Below, piece after piece: positions 1-7,307 of a stretch of DNA of 64,000 bases (within the stretch, counting starts at the first letter, position 1; the number at the start of each line of letters is the position of its first letter). Location: positions 1 through 64,000 of the forward strand of contig NZ_SLZZ01000009.1 in the NCBI RefSeq assembly GCF_004346165.1. The letters are read 5' to 3'. The translations under genes and the position numbers were made by a program. The notes under the pieces are model-generated. The model had not been told where the DNA came from. It saw nothing but the letters and a program-made list of their open reading frames with translations, and did no database searches. The DNA is from Muricomes intestini. GTDB taxonomy: Bacteria; Bacillota; Clostridia; Lachnospirales; Lachnospiraceae.

Positions 1-1044
1 GCCACATTCATGACAAAGTTTGCTTGATGGGTACCATCTGTCTGCAACTCTTAATTCAATTCCGTTTTCTTTGCATTTTGTTTCTAATTTTGTTCCAAAT
101 TCATAGAACTTTTGTGAAGCAACCGCTTTAGAGAGATGTCTGTTCTTCATCATTCCGGATACGTTCAAATCTTCTATAGTGATATAAGATGGCTTGGTTT
201 TTACAATCTCATTCACACATTTATTGACATAATCCGTACGAATATTTTCTATTTGCTGATGAAGCTTCTGTACTTTTAGCTGCTGTCTTTGGATATTTTG
301 TCTAGTAGCTTCTCCTTTCTTTTTGCGCTTTTTATAGTCATCGTATTTCCTCGATAGACAACGCTGTTCTCGTTTTAATTGTTTCTCTAGTTTTCTGACT
401 GTTGCGGTCTTATTGATATTCTTTTTTATGATTCCATTGCTAGTGATAGCAAACTCTTTAATACCTAAGTCAATTCCAATACCAAAATCATTTAGTATCG
501 GTTGATCTTTTTGAATTTCCTCTACTAATACAGAAACATAATATCTTCCTGCCCTACAAGAAACACAACCACTTTTAATAGTGTGGGTTTCGGAGTTGGT
601 TGGAATATAGCCTTTTTCTTTGAGCCTTACCCAGCCCAGTGTAGGAATCTTAATTCTGTGTCTTTCACAAGGAATAATAACTTTTGAATCTGTTTTTACA
701 AAGTACATCTTTACGTCTGACTTTCCCTTCTTCTTGAATCCAGGAAATCCGCTTTGATGTTTGAAAAATCTTTTAAAAGCCTTTTCTGCGTTCATGATAC
801 TTTGCTTTACCGACTTACTGCTTACTTCCTTTATCCATTTATAATTTTTATTATTCGGGATAAATTCATTATTGATCCATTTCGAAAAATCCATACCAGA
901 CACAAATTTCTTTTCTTTTTCATAAGTTTCTTTGTTGTGAGCGAGATAAAAATTATAAACAAAACGACAAGTTCCAATTGTACGATTAATTGTTTGGATT
1001 TGTTCTTGTGTTGGGTCTATTTCTGTTTTATAGCTCTTTAGCAA
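1..1044 (-). CDS. tnpB: TnpB RNA-guided endonuclease, IS605 OrfB family (3' end outside window)
   Basis: Read on the minus strand from a TTG at 1044 that follows AGGAGGGG at 7 nt, this frame stays open for 348 codons to the window edge. The RuvC-like nuclease core is recognisable: GIDLGIKEFA around residues 189-199 holds the first catalytic Asp (D192), and ITIEDLNV around 289-295 holds the catalytic Glu (E291). A Lys/Arg-rich helical stretch lies at about 218-262. The final residues CHECG (344-348) begin the zinc ribbon. The third acidic residue lies beyond the window. TnpB proteins are known to be omega-RNA-guided nucleases that help retain the element. Both visible catalytic residues are intact, so the protein could be active. 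Confidence 0.9.
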   Translation of the reverse strand, partial: MLKSYKTEIDPTQEQIQTINRTIGTCRFVYNFYLAHNKETYEKEKKFVSGMDFSKWINNEFIPNNKNYKWIKEVSSKSVKQSIMNAEKAFKRFFKHQSGFPGFKKKGKSDVKMYFVKTDSKVIIPCERHRIKIPTLGWVRLKEKGYIPTNSETHTIKSGCVSCRAGRYYVSVLVEEIQKDQPILNDFGIGIDLGIKEFAITSNGIIKKNINKTATVRKLEKQLKREQRCLSRKYDDYKKRKKKGEATRQNIQRQQLKVQKLHQQIENIRTDYVNKCVNEIVKTKPSYITIEDLNVSGMMKNRHLSKAVASQKFYEFGTKLETKCKENGIELRVADRWYPSSKLCHECG

Positions 1045-1057
1045 TTTTACCCCTCCT

Positions 1058-1097
1058 TATAGACACATTGCGTCATATTCGAGTATATTTGTCTATA
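1058..1097. repeat. Inverted repeat at putative IS left end
   Basis: TATAGACA (1058-1065) and TGTCTATA (1090-1097) form a perfect 8-bp stem around 24 nt, immediately upstream of the tnpB ribosome binding site. By analogy with IS200/IS605 ends it may be the hairpin recognised by the Y1 transposase; the sequence alone does not prove this. Confidence 0.45.
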
Positions 1098-1123
1098 TTT
1101 CTAATTACTTAACGCTCGCTCCT

Positions 1124-1714
1124 TTACAGGCTGCCCTTTGTGGACCAGACCTCTTTCATTCTCGGCTCCTCCATAGTCGCCGCATCCAGTGCTTTTCCAA
1201 AAGCCTTAAATAAAGCTTCTGCCATATGGTGGTTGTTGCCGGTATCCAATATTTTTAAATGAAGATTCATGGCTGCACTGTAGGATACCGCATAGAAAAA
1301 TTCTTTTATCATTTCTGTGTCTAACCCGCCGATCCGATCAGTTGTAAACCTGGCCTGATAGTTCAGATATGGGCGCCCTGAAAGGTCTATTGCACACAGG
1401 GCTAAGGTTTCATCCATGGGGAGGATAAAACTTCCGTAGCGCCTGATTCCGGTTTTGCTCCCAAGAGCCTCGAATATAGCCTGCCCCAGTGCAATCCCGG
1501 TATCCTCCACAGTGTGATGGCAGTCCACCTCCAGATCTCCCTTTACTTTTATCTCCAAGTCAAACAGCCCATGCCTTGCGAAGCCACCCAGCATGTGGTC
1601 AAAAAAGGAAATACCTGTATCAATGCTATTATGTCCTTTCCCGTCAAGACAGATTGTCAACGCAATGTCTGTCTCTTTTGTTTCTCGAATACAGTTCCCT
1701 GTCCTGTCCATCAT
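1124..1714 (-). CDS. hisB: Imidazoleglycerol-phosphate dehydratase
   Basis: This 196-residue cytoplasmic enzyme dehydrates imidazole glycerol phosphate to imidazole acetol phosphate in histidine synthesis. It is the monofunctional bacterial form, without the HAD phosphatase domain seen in enterics. The two metal-binding signatures are visible: FFDHM near residue 38 with DCHHTVED at 64-71, and NNHHMAE near 160. The start ATG at 1714 follows GGAGG. It is the last his gene in view; an IS200/IS605-type element begins within about 25 nt of its stop, where hisH, hisA, hisF or hisI would be expected in many relatives. The protein itself is of normal length. Confidence 0.97.
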   Translation of the reverse strand: MMDRTGNCIRETKETDIALTICLDGKGHNSIDTGISFFDHMLGGFARHGLFDLEIKVKGDLEVDCHHTVEDTGIALGQAIFEALGSKTGIRRYGSFILPMDETLALCAIDLSGRPYLNYQARFTTDRIGGLDTEMIKEFFYAVSYSAAMNLHLKILDTGNNHHMAEALFKAFGKALDAATMEEPRMKEVWSTKGSL

Positions 1715-1737
1715 ACATACCTCCTTCTCATAATCAT

Positions 1738-3030
1738 TTACTTGTCAAATCTCACTTTTATGGAATTTGCATGAGCCGTGAGCTGTTCTGCCTGGGCAAA
1801 TTTTTCAATATCCAGGTGTACAACTTCCAGCGCTTCCCTGGAGTAGGATATGATACTTGATTTTTTTAAAAAATCGTCCACCGACAGAGGTGAAAAGAAC
1901 TTTGCCGTTCCGTTAGTGGGCAGGATATGGTTTGGTCCTGCAAAATAATCTCCCAGTGGTTCACTGCTGTATTCTCCTATGAAAATTGCACCTGCATTCC
2001 GTATTTTCGTCATGACAGTAAATGGGTCTTTTGTCACGATTTCCAGATGCTCCGAAGCAATTTCATTTGCGGTGTCAATGGCAGCTTCAAGGCTGTCCGC
2101 CAGCAGAATATGACCGTAATTGTCCAGTGATTTTTGTATAATCTCTCCCCTGGACAGTGTTTTTATAAATTCATCTGTCTCCAGAGATACCTTTTGGGCC
2201 AGCTCCTGGCTTGTTGTTACCAGTATAGCGGAAGCCAGCTCGTCATGTTCGGCCTGTGACAGCAGATCCGCAGCCACGTATCTGGGATTTGCCGTCTCAT
2301 CTGCAAGTACCAGGATTTCACTGGGGCCTGCAATAGAATCGATGCTCACGTGTCCATAGACTGCTTTTTTAGCCAGAGCTACATAAATATTCCCGGGACC
2401 GGTGATTTTATCCACCTTGGGGATGCTTTCTGTTCCATAGGCCAGAACTGCGATAGCCTGGGCACCGCCCACCTTATATACAACGGTGGCCCCCGCCTCC
2501 TTTGCGGCAACCAGCGTTACAGGATTTACCTTCCCGTCTGCCCCCGGCGGAGTGGTCATAATAATTTCCCGGACACCTGCTACCTTTGCCGGTACAATAT
2601 TCATCAGCACGGAAGAGGGATAAACTGCCTTTCCCCCGGGCACATACACCCCCACTCTTCTAAGTGCAGTTACCTTCTGCCCCAGAATCGTGCCGTCCGG
2701 TTTACTGTCAAACCAGCTGTACTGCATTTGCTTTGCATGGTAAGACTCAATATTTTTCAGAGACTTGCGGATAATGGCAAGGAGAGAGTTCTCTACCTGT
2801 CCATAAGCTTCTTTTACTTCTTCCTCTGTCACCAAAATGTTGGATGCATCTATTTTTGCTTTATCAAATTTCTCTGTATAAGAGAAAACCGCTTTGTCGC
2901 CTTTTTCTTTTACTTCATTTAAGATTTCCCTGACACCAGCCTCATATTGTCCATAGTTATCGGGACTCCGCTTCAAAAGATCAGCCAGAAGATTCTTCTT
3001 TGTGCTTTCATCTAGTTTTTCTATACGCAT
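1738..3030 (-). CDS. hisD: Histidinol dehydrogenase
   Basis: This 430-residue zinc enzyme carries out the two NAD-dependent oxidations that turn L-histidinol into L-histidine. Family motifs are clear: KVGGAQAIA and KITGPGNIYV in the middle of the protein, GPSEILVLAD near 238, SQAEHDELASA with zinc-binding and catalytic His/Gln residues near 258-268, and GPNHILPTNG near 370. Length is normal for the family. It lies 13 nt downstream of hisG and 23 nt upstream of hisB, so it is part of one minus-strand his operon. Confidence 0.98.
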   Translation of the reverse strand: MRIEKLDESTKKNLLADLLKRSPDNYGQYEAGVREILNEVKEKGDKAVFSYTEKFDKAKIDASNILVTEEEVKEAYGQVENSLLAIIRKSLKNIESYHAKQMQYSWFDSKPDGTILGQKVTALRRVGVYVPGGKAVYPSSVLMNIVPAKVAGVREIIMTTPPGADGKVNPVTLVAAKEAGATVVYKVGGAQAIAVLAYGTESIPKVDKITGPGNIYVALAKKAVYGHVSIDSIAGPSEILVLADETANPRYVAADLLSQAEHDELASAILVTTSQELAQKVSLETDEFIKTLSRGEIIQKSLDNYGHILLADSLEAAIDTANEIASEHLEIVTKDPFTVMTKIRNAGAIFIGEYSSEPLGDYFAGPNHILPTNGTAKFFSPLSVDDFLKKSSIISYSREALEVVHLDIEKFAQAEQLTAHANSIKVRFDK

Positions 3031-3043
3031 CTTATCCCTCCGT

Positions 3044-3688
3044 TCAGATATTTTTCTGCAGCTCTCTTAAGTTTGTAATCAGTTCCTTAATTCGAACATT
3101 TTCCATTCTCATACTGACCGGATTGACAATCATGCGGGCAGACAGAGGACATACCTCCTCCAGCACAACCAGTCCGTTTTCTTTCAGGGTGGAACCCGTC
3201 TCCACAATGTCCACAATAACCTCAGAAAGCCCTACAATGGGTGCCAGCTCAATAGATCCATTCATTTTAATAAGCTCTACTGTCTGATGCTTTCTATTAT
3301 AGAAATAGTCCTTTGCAATATTGGGATATTTTGTTGCTACGCGGATAAGCTCACGGCGATGGAGCAGATCTTTTGCATCCTCATGGCCACAGACACACAT
3401 CCGGCATTTTCCGAAGCCCAGGTCCAAAACCTCATGAACCTTGCGCCCCTCTTCTATAATAACATCTTTTCCTGCTACACCGATATCCGCAGCACCATAT
3501 TCTACATAGGTAGGGACATCCGGTCCTTTTGCCAGGAAAAATTTCAGCTTTAACTCTTCATTTACAAAAATCAACTTCCGGGAATCCTTGTCTTTCAGTT
3601 CATCACATGTAATCCCAAGCTTTTCCAGTATCTCCATTGTCTGGTTTGCCAGACGCCCTTTTGTCAGGGCAAAAGTCAAATATCTCAT
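3044..3688 (-). CDS. hisG: ATP phosphoribosyltransferase catalytic subunit, short form
   Basis: This enzyme catalyses the first step of histidine synthesis, joining ATP and PRPP. At 214 residues it is the short HisG, which lacks the C-terminal histidine-binding domain and needs HisZ for activity and feedback control. The PRPP-binding loop DIVETGSTL is at residues 160-168, and the ALTKGRL motif is near the N-terminus. The partner hisZ lies 11 nt upstream in the same operon, as expected for the hetero-octameric form. Confidence 0.97.
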   Translation of the reverse strand: MRYLTFALTKGRLANQTMEILEKLGITCDELKDKDSRKLIFVNEELKLKFFLAKGPDVPTYVEYGAADIGVAGKDVIIEEGRKVHEVLDLGFGKCRMCVCGHEDAKDLLHRRELIRVATKYPNIAKDYFYNRKHQTVELIKMNGSIELAPIVGLSEVIVDIVETGSTLKENGLVVLEEVCPLSARMIVNPVSMRMENVRIKELITNLRELQKNI

Positions 3689-3699
3689 AGCTGCTCCTT

Positions 3700-4944
3700 T
3701 TATCTTCCCGCATTGATCAGTTTTTCTTCCCCTGTAAGCAGGTTTATCATCCCAATGGTCAGGTCATCATTCAGATAAAGCATACTGATAGCCTGTGTGC
3801 GCTTTCCGTAGGACATGTAATATTCTTTGGTATCCTCTTCCTCCCGCTTTTGCATCTCCACACACCTGCCCTTGGCCCGGAAGTCCCTTGCAAGGGCAAT
3901 GGCCCATTTCTGAGTTGCCTCTGTGTACACAATCATATTTGTATGACTGGTCTCCACAGGGATTTTCTGACGGCCAAGCGCACTCATCAATTCATCGATA
4001 ATGATGGCAAAACCAATGGACGGTGTATTTTCCCCGAACTTTTCAAGAAGATGATTATAGCGGCCTCCTCTTACAACGGCATCTCCTGTTCCATAAGTGT
4101 AGGCACGGAAAATAATTCCTGTGTAATATCCGTAGCTTCCGTTCATGCTCAAGTCAAATGTAATGTGCTCCTCCACGCCATAAAGTGTCAGCAGTTTATA
4201 TATTTGCTGCAGATGAGAAATGGCATGCCGGGCCTCAATACTTGGTGCGATTTCCAGCGCCGTATCCAGGATTTCCACATCTCCCATCAGCTCAGGCAAT
4301 ATGTGGAAAGCTTCTTTAATATTTTGTTTCACATTTTTGTTGTCAAGAATCTCCTCCACCCCAAAATAATTCCGGTTGGAAATCAGCTGGTGGATTTCCG
4401 CTTTTTCATTCTTTTCCAGATCTGTGGCATCCATCAGACTCTGAATATAATCAACATGGCCGATATTTACCTGAAATTCTTTCAAGCCTACCTTTTTCAG
4501 GCCGTCGACTACCATTGCAAGCATCTCCGCATCAGCTTCTATGGAGTCGGCTCCGATCAGCTCCGCCCCCATCTGGGTGTTTTCCTTGAGACGTCCCTGA
4601 TAGCTGGAATGATTGATAAATGTGCTGCCTGTATAGCAGAGACGGAGGGGAAAATCTTCTGTCTCAAATAGGGTTGCCGCTGCCCGTGCAATAGAGGGCG
4701 TGATGTCCGGACGCAGTACCAGCGTATTCCCATCCCTATCGAAAAACTTATATAATTCTCTGGAAGAAATTGTACCAATTTCTTCTCTGAACACATCAAA
4801 ATATTCAAATGTAGGAGTCTGAATATCCTGGTAACCATAAACCCTCAGAACCTCGTGCAGGTTATCCTGAACCTTCAGTTTCCTTTTGCACTCTGTGTTA
4901 TAAATATCTCTGACTCCCTCGGGAGTATGTAGTTTCTTTTCCAT
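3700..4944 (-). CDS. hisZ: ATP phosphoribosyltransferase regulatory subunit
   Basis: This 414-residue protein resembles the catalytic core of histidyl-tRNA synthetase. The class II motifs are visible: TPTFEYFDVF near residue 43, VLRPDITPSIAR near 76 (motif 2 region), and VVRGGRYNHLLEKFG near 300 (motif 3 region). HisZ proteins do not charge tRNA; they form the regulatory subunit with short HisG and bind histidine. The adjacent short hisG makes this the better call than HisRS. It is the first gene of the his operon, about 40 nt downstream of a consensus promoter. Confidence 0.95.
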   Translation of the reverse strand: MEKKLHTPEGVRDIYNTECKRKLKVQDNLHEVLRVYGYQDIQTPTFEYFDVFREEIGTISSRELYKFFDRDGNTLVLRPDITPSIARAAATLFETEDFPLRLCYTGSTFINHSSYQGRLKENTQMGAELIGADSIEADAEMLAMVVDGLKKVGLKEFQVNIGHVDYIQSLMDATDLEKNEKAEIHQLISNRNYFGVEEILDNKNVKQNIKEAFHILPELMGDVEILDTALEIAPSIEARHAISHLQQIYKLLTLYGVEEHITFDLSMNGSYGYYTGIIFRAYTYGTGDAVVRGGRYNHLLEKFGENTPSIGFAIIIDELMSALGRQKIPVETSHTNMIVYTEATQKWAIALARDFRAKGRCVEMQKREEEDTKEYYMSYGKRTQAISMLYLNDDLTIGMINLLTGEEKLINAGR

Positions 4945-4990
4945 ATCTGCCGCCTCACTTTATCGTGCTAATTCGTTAAACAATATGTAA

Positions 4991-5019
4991 ATTATACGCA
5001 GTTTACACAGAAATGTCAA
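4991..5019 (-). promoter_or_regulatory. Sigma-A promoter of the his operon
   Basis: On the minus strand TTGACA (5019-5014) and TATAAT (4996-4991) are separated by exactly 17 bp, a full consensus match. The -35 hexamer contains the TGA stop of recU. The leader of about 40 nt before hisZ is too short for a T-box, and no attenuator was seen. Confidence 0.85.
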
Positions 5020-5549
5020 TCCCTGGCATCTAAATCCTGCTGTATGTAGTCAAGGTAAGGAACAAAATATCCGCTCTTTAATTCCATGAAGTATGCCGGA
5101 TCAAGTTCCTCACGACGGAAGCTTTTACGGCCCCCGGTTTTTGCGCGCTCCCAGAACCTCTGGATTTCTTTGAAGCGCATATAATATAATTCATCGGTGC
5201 TGCTGTAATAAATAATAAGGAATGAAATGCCGCACTGCCGCTCGAATTTTTCCATAAATATCATCTGGTGTTCATGAATATTTTGTAAAGGAAAGGTGTC
5301 CCTGACACATTCCTTCGCGTCAAAGCATACAGGAATTCCCTGTACCACTCCAATATAGTCCACCGTGCTGATTTTATCAAAATAAGCCAGAGTAATATGC
5401 CGGAGCTCCTTATCTATTTTTACTGGGGTAATAGGAGTAGGAATTTTCTGGATCAGCGCCAATCCCATCTCATCATATCGTTCATTGGTGCGGTTGATCA
5501 GATCCTCCAGTGTGGAACCTCGAAGCCCCCTTGAATTCCATGTAGCCAT
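5016..5549 (-). CDS. recU: Holliday junction resolvase RecU
   Basis: RecU cuts four-way DNA junctions during recombination and repair in Gram-positive bacteria and works with RuvAB. The N-terminus NSRGLRGSTLEDLINRTN is characteristic. The restriction-endonuclease-like active site is visible as VDYIG (63-67) and FDAKE (76-80), supplying the Asp/Glu/Lys residues. Length, 177 residues, is normal for the shorter clostridial form. The gene lies directly after the pseudouridine synthase gene, with almost no gap, so the two are probably cotranscribed. ruvA and ruvB are in the same window at 29146-30759. Confidence 0.92.
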   Translation of the reverse strand: MATWNSRGLRGSTLEDLINRTNERYDEMGLALIQKIPTPITPVKIDKELRHITLAYFDKISTVDYIGVVQGIPVCFDAKECVRDTFPLQNIHEHQMIFMEKFERQCGISFLIIYYSSTDELYYMRFKEIQRFWERAKTGGRKSFRREELDPAYFMELKSGYFVPYLDYIQQDLDARD

Positions 5550-5550
5550 A

Positions 5551-6516
5551 TTAAAAAACTCCCTTGTCTTTCGCTATCCTCTGAAAATACTGGGGCGGTT
5601 CCGCAAAAAATTCTTTGCCTGACAGGTTTGAAAGTGCCCCCTCAAGGCTGGGAAAGGTAATCCTGTATGCATGCAGAAGCTGATGCGTCAGACCATATTC
5701 TGTGCGGCAGAAGTCATTGATTTTTCGTCCTCCATACTTATAATCTCCTAAAATAGGATGCCCCACAGACGCAAGATGTGCACGTATCTGATGAGTTTTT
5801 CCCGTAATCAGGTGTACCTCAAGTAATGTCGTATCCGCGCCGGTTTTGAGAGGGACAAACTCCGTCTCTATGACACTGCTTCCAGTTTCCTCTTTTTGAC
5901 TGATTTTCACCCGATTTGTCTGACTGTTCTTTTTTAAAAATCCGCCAATATGTGAAGAATGTTCTAACCGCCCGTCCACAAGGCAAAGATAATACTTTCC
6001 GATGGACCTATCTTTAAAAAGGCGGCTTAAATCCTGCAGACCTGTCAAACTTTTCCCAGCCGCAATTATCCCGCTGGTGTTCCTGTCCAGCCGGTTGCAT
6101 ACAGAAGGACGAAAAGTTCTCATCCCCTCTTCTGTAAGCTGCCCCGATTGAATCAGATAAGTAATGAAATGTTCCACGAGAGAAACATCATCTGGGGAGG
6201 TTTTCTGGGAAAGCATTCCTGCCGGTTTGTTTATAAGGGCAATGTTCTCATCCTCGTAGAAAATATCAAGTTTTTCCGGCCTACACTGAAAATGTCTGTC
6301 AGAAAATCCAGTAATTGTCTCATTGGACAGAAAAAGCTTCACCTCATCTCCTATATGAAGCTTTTCACTTCCGGCGGCTTTTTGTCCGTTCAGGGTAATA
6401 TTCTTTTTGCGCAGCATTTTGTACAGAAAGCTTTTGGGAGCTTTATTCAGATACTTCGCCAGCATCTTGTCGAATCTCTGGCCCGCCTCGTTTGCGCCGA
6501 TTGTGATTTTCTGCAT
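5551..6516 (-). CDS. RluA-family RNA pseudouridine synthase
   Basis: A 321-residue pseudouridine synthase with an N-terminal S4 RNA-binding domain (about 12-60) and a catalytic domain whose signature NRLDRNTSG (141-149) contains the catalytic Asp144. Proteins of this type convert specific uridines of 23S rRNA (RluC/RluD group) to pseudouridine; the exact target cannot be read from sequence. HLITGKTHQIRAHL in the C-terminal half is the other family motif. Its start overlaps the 3' end of the upstream SDR gene by 74 nt, suggesting coupled translation. Confidence 0.92.
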   Translation of the reverse strand: MQKITIGANEAGQRFDKMLAKYLNKAPKSFLYKMLRKKNITLNGQKAAGSEKLHIGDEVKLFLSNETITGFSDRHFQCRPEKLDIFYEDENIALINKPAGMLSQKTSPDDVSLVEHFITYLIQSGQLTEEGMRTFRPSVCNRLDRNTSGIIAAGKSLTGLQDLSRLFKDRSIGKYYLCLVDGRLEHSSHIGGFLKKNSQTNRVKISQKEETGSSVIETEFVPLKTGADTTLLEVHLITGKTHQIRAHLASVGHPILGDYKYGGRKINDFCRTEYGLTHQLLHAYRITFPSLEGALSNLSGKEFFAEPPQYFQRIAKDKGVF

Positions 6517-7303
6517 AGTGGTGCCTTTCTTTTTTGGAGCTGCTGTCTACGTTAAAGGTTTTCATGACCAATCGGTGAGGCAGCAGTTTTGCCCCCACCT
6601 GTGCTGTTTTGATTGCAATGCCGTATATTGAAACAGCCTTTTTATTTCTGGAATCTAGAAGTGCTTGTTTTACAACCTTTTCAGGTTTTGCCATAACCCG
6701 GGTTTTCCAGGAGGCTTTTATACTACCGGATATTTCAAAGAATTCCGTATCTACAGGGCCCGGGCAGACAGCAGTGACAAAGATGCCTCTATCTTCAAGC
6801 TCGGCCCCAAGTCCCCTGGAAAAGCTTAAGACATAGGCTTTTGTAGCCGCGTAGACCGCAAAGGAGGGCTGGGGAAGAAAGGCAGCCGCGGAGGCCATAT
6901 GGATAACTCTGCTTCCCTTTGAAAGGTATGGCAGACAGGTCAGCGTCATGCGGGTCAGTGCGCGGCAGTTTAAATCCACCATCTCCATCTGGCTTGAGGG
7001 AGCGGTTTCGGCAAGCTTAGATACCTGTCCTATTTTCCCAAAACCGGCTGCATTTACAAGCATACGTAAGTTTGGCTTTTCAGTCTCCAAAGCATTTCCA
7101 AGTTTTGAATATACATGTCCTTCTGTTAAGTCACCTTCAAATATTCTTAAAGGAACAGGAGACATATTTGCCAGGGTCTCCAGCCGTTCCCTTCTTCTGG
7201 CTATGACCCAGATTTCCTCCAGACTCCTGTAAAAATAAGGGAGCTGCTTCACAAATTCTCTTCCTATTCCGGAAGATGCACCGGTAACAATTGCAATTCT
7301 CAT
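6443..7303 (-). CDS. Short-chain dehydrogenase/reductase
   Basis: A 286-residue SDR with a Rossmann fold. The cofactor loop TGASSGIG lies at residues 7-14, NAAG near 84, and the catalytic set Ser138, Tyr151 and Lys155 (YAATK) is complete. Substrate is not evident; the YqjQ/DltE-like group is the nearest resemblance. An earlier in-frame ATG exists at 7324, but the start at 7303 begins directly with the MRIAIVTG strand, follows GAAGGTGA, and clears the upstream ygiQ-like stop. The basic C-terminus overlaps the next gene by 74 nt. Confidence 0.88.
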   Translation of the reverse strand: MRIAIVTGASSGIGREFVKQLPYFYRSLEEIWVIARRRERLETLANMSPVPLRIFEGDLTEGHVYSKLGNALETEKPNLRMLVNAAGFGKIGQVSKLAETAPSSQMEMVDLNCRALTRMTLTCLPYLSKGSRVIHMASAAAFLPQPSFAVYAATKAYVLSFSRGLGAELEDRGIFVTAVCPGPVDTEFFEISGSIKASWKTRVMAKPEKVVKQALLDSRNKKAVSIYGIAIKTAQVGAKLLPHRLVMKTFNVDSSSKKERHHYAENHNRRKRGGPEIRQDAGEVSE

Positions 7304-7307
7304 ATCT

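Larger units (their letters stand above)
1..1110 (-). mobile_element. IS200/IS605-type element, left end and tnpB, cut by window edge
   Basis: The minus strand carries a tnpB reading frame that runs off the window. Just upstream of it is an 8-bp inverted repeat, TATAGACA at 1058-1065 and TGTCTATA at 1090-1097, with a 24-nt gap. Subterminal hairpins are typical of this family's ends, so this is taken as the left end, though the exact boundary between 1098 and 1123 cannot be fixed. No tnpA lies between tnpB and hisB, so the element is either tnpB-only or carries tnpA outside the window. The guide RNA of such elements normally overlaps the tnpB 3' end and would also lie outside. Confidence 0.75.

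Noticed and set aside
3850-4671. Long plus-strand open frame opposite hisZ
   Set aside because: It is antisense to a clear hisZ, Cys/His/Phe-rich, and without any domain.
4944-5016. T-box or histidine attenuator before hisZ
   Set aside because: The leader is only about 40 nt and has no T-box sequence or His-rich leader peptide.
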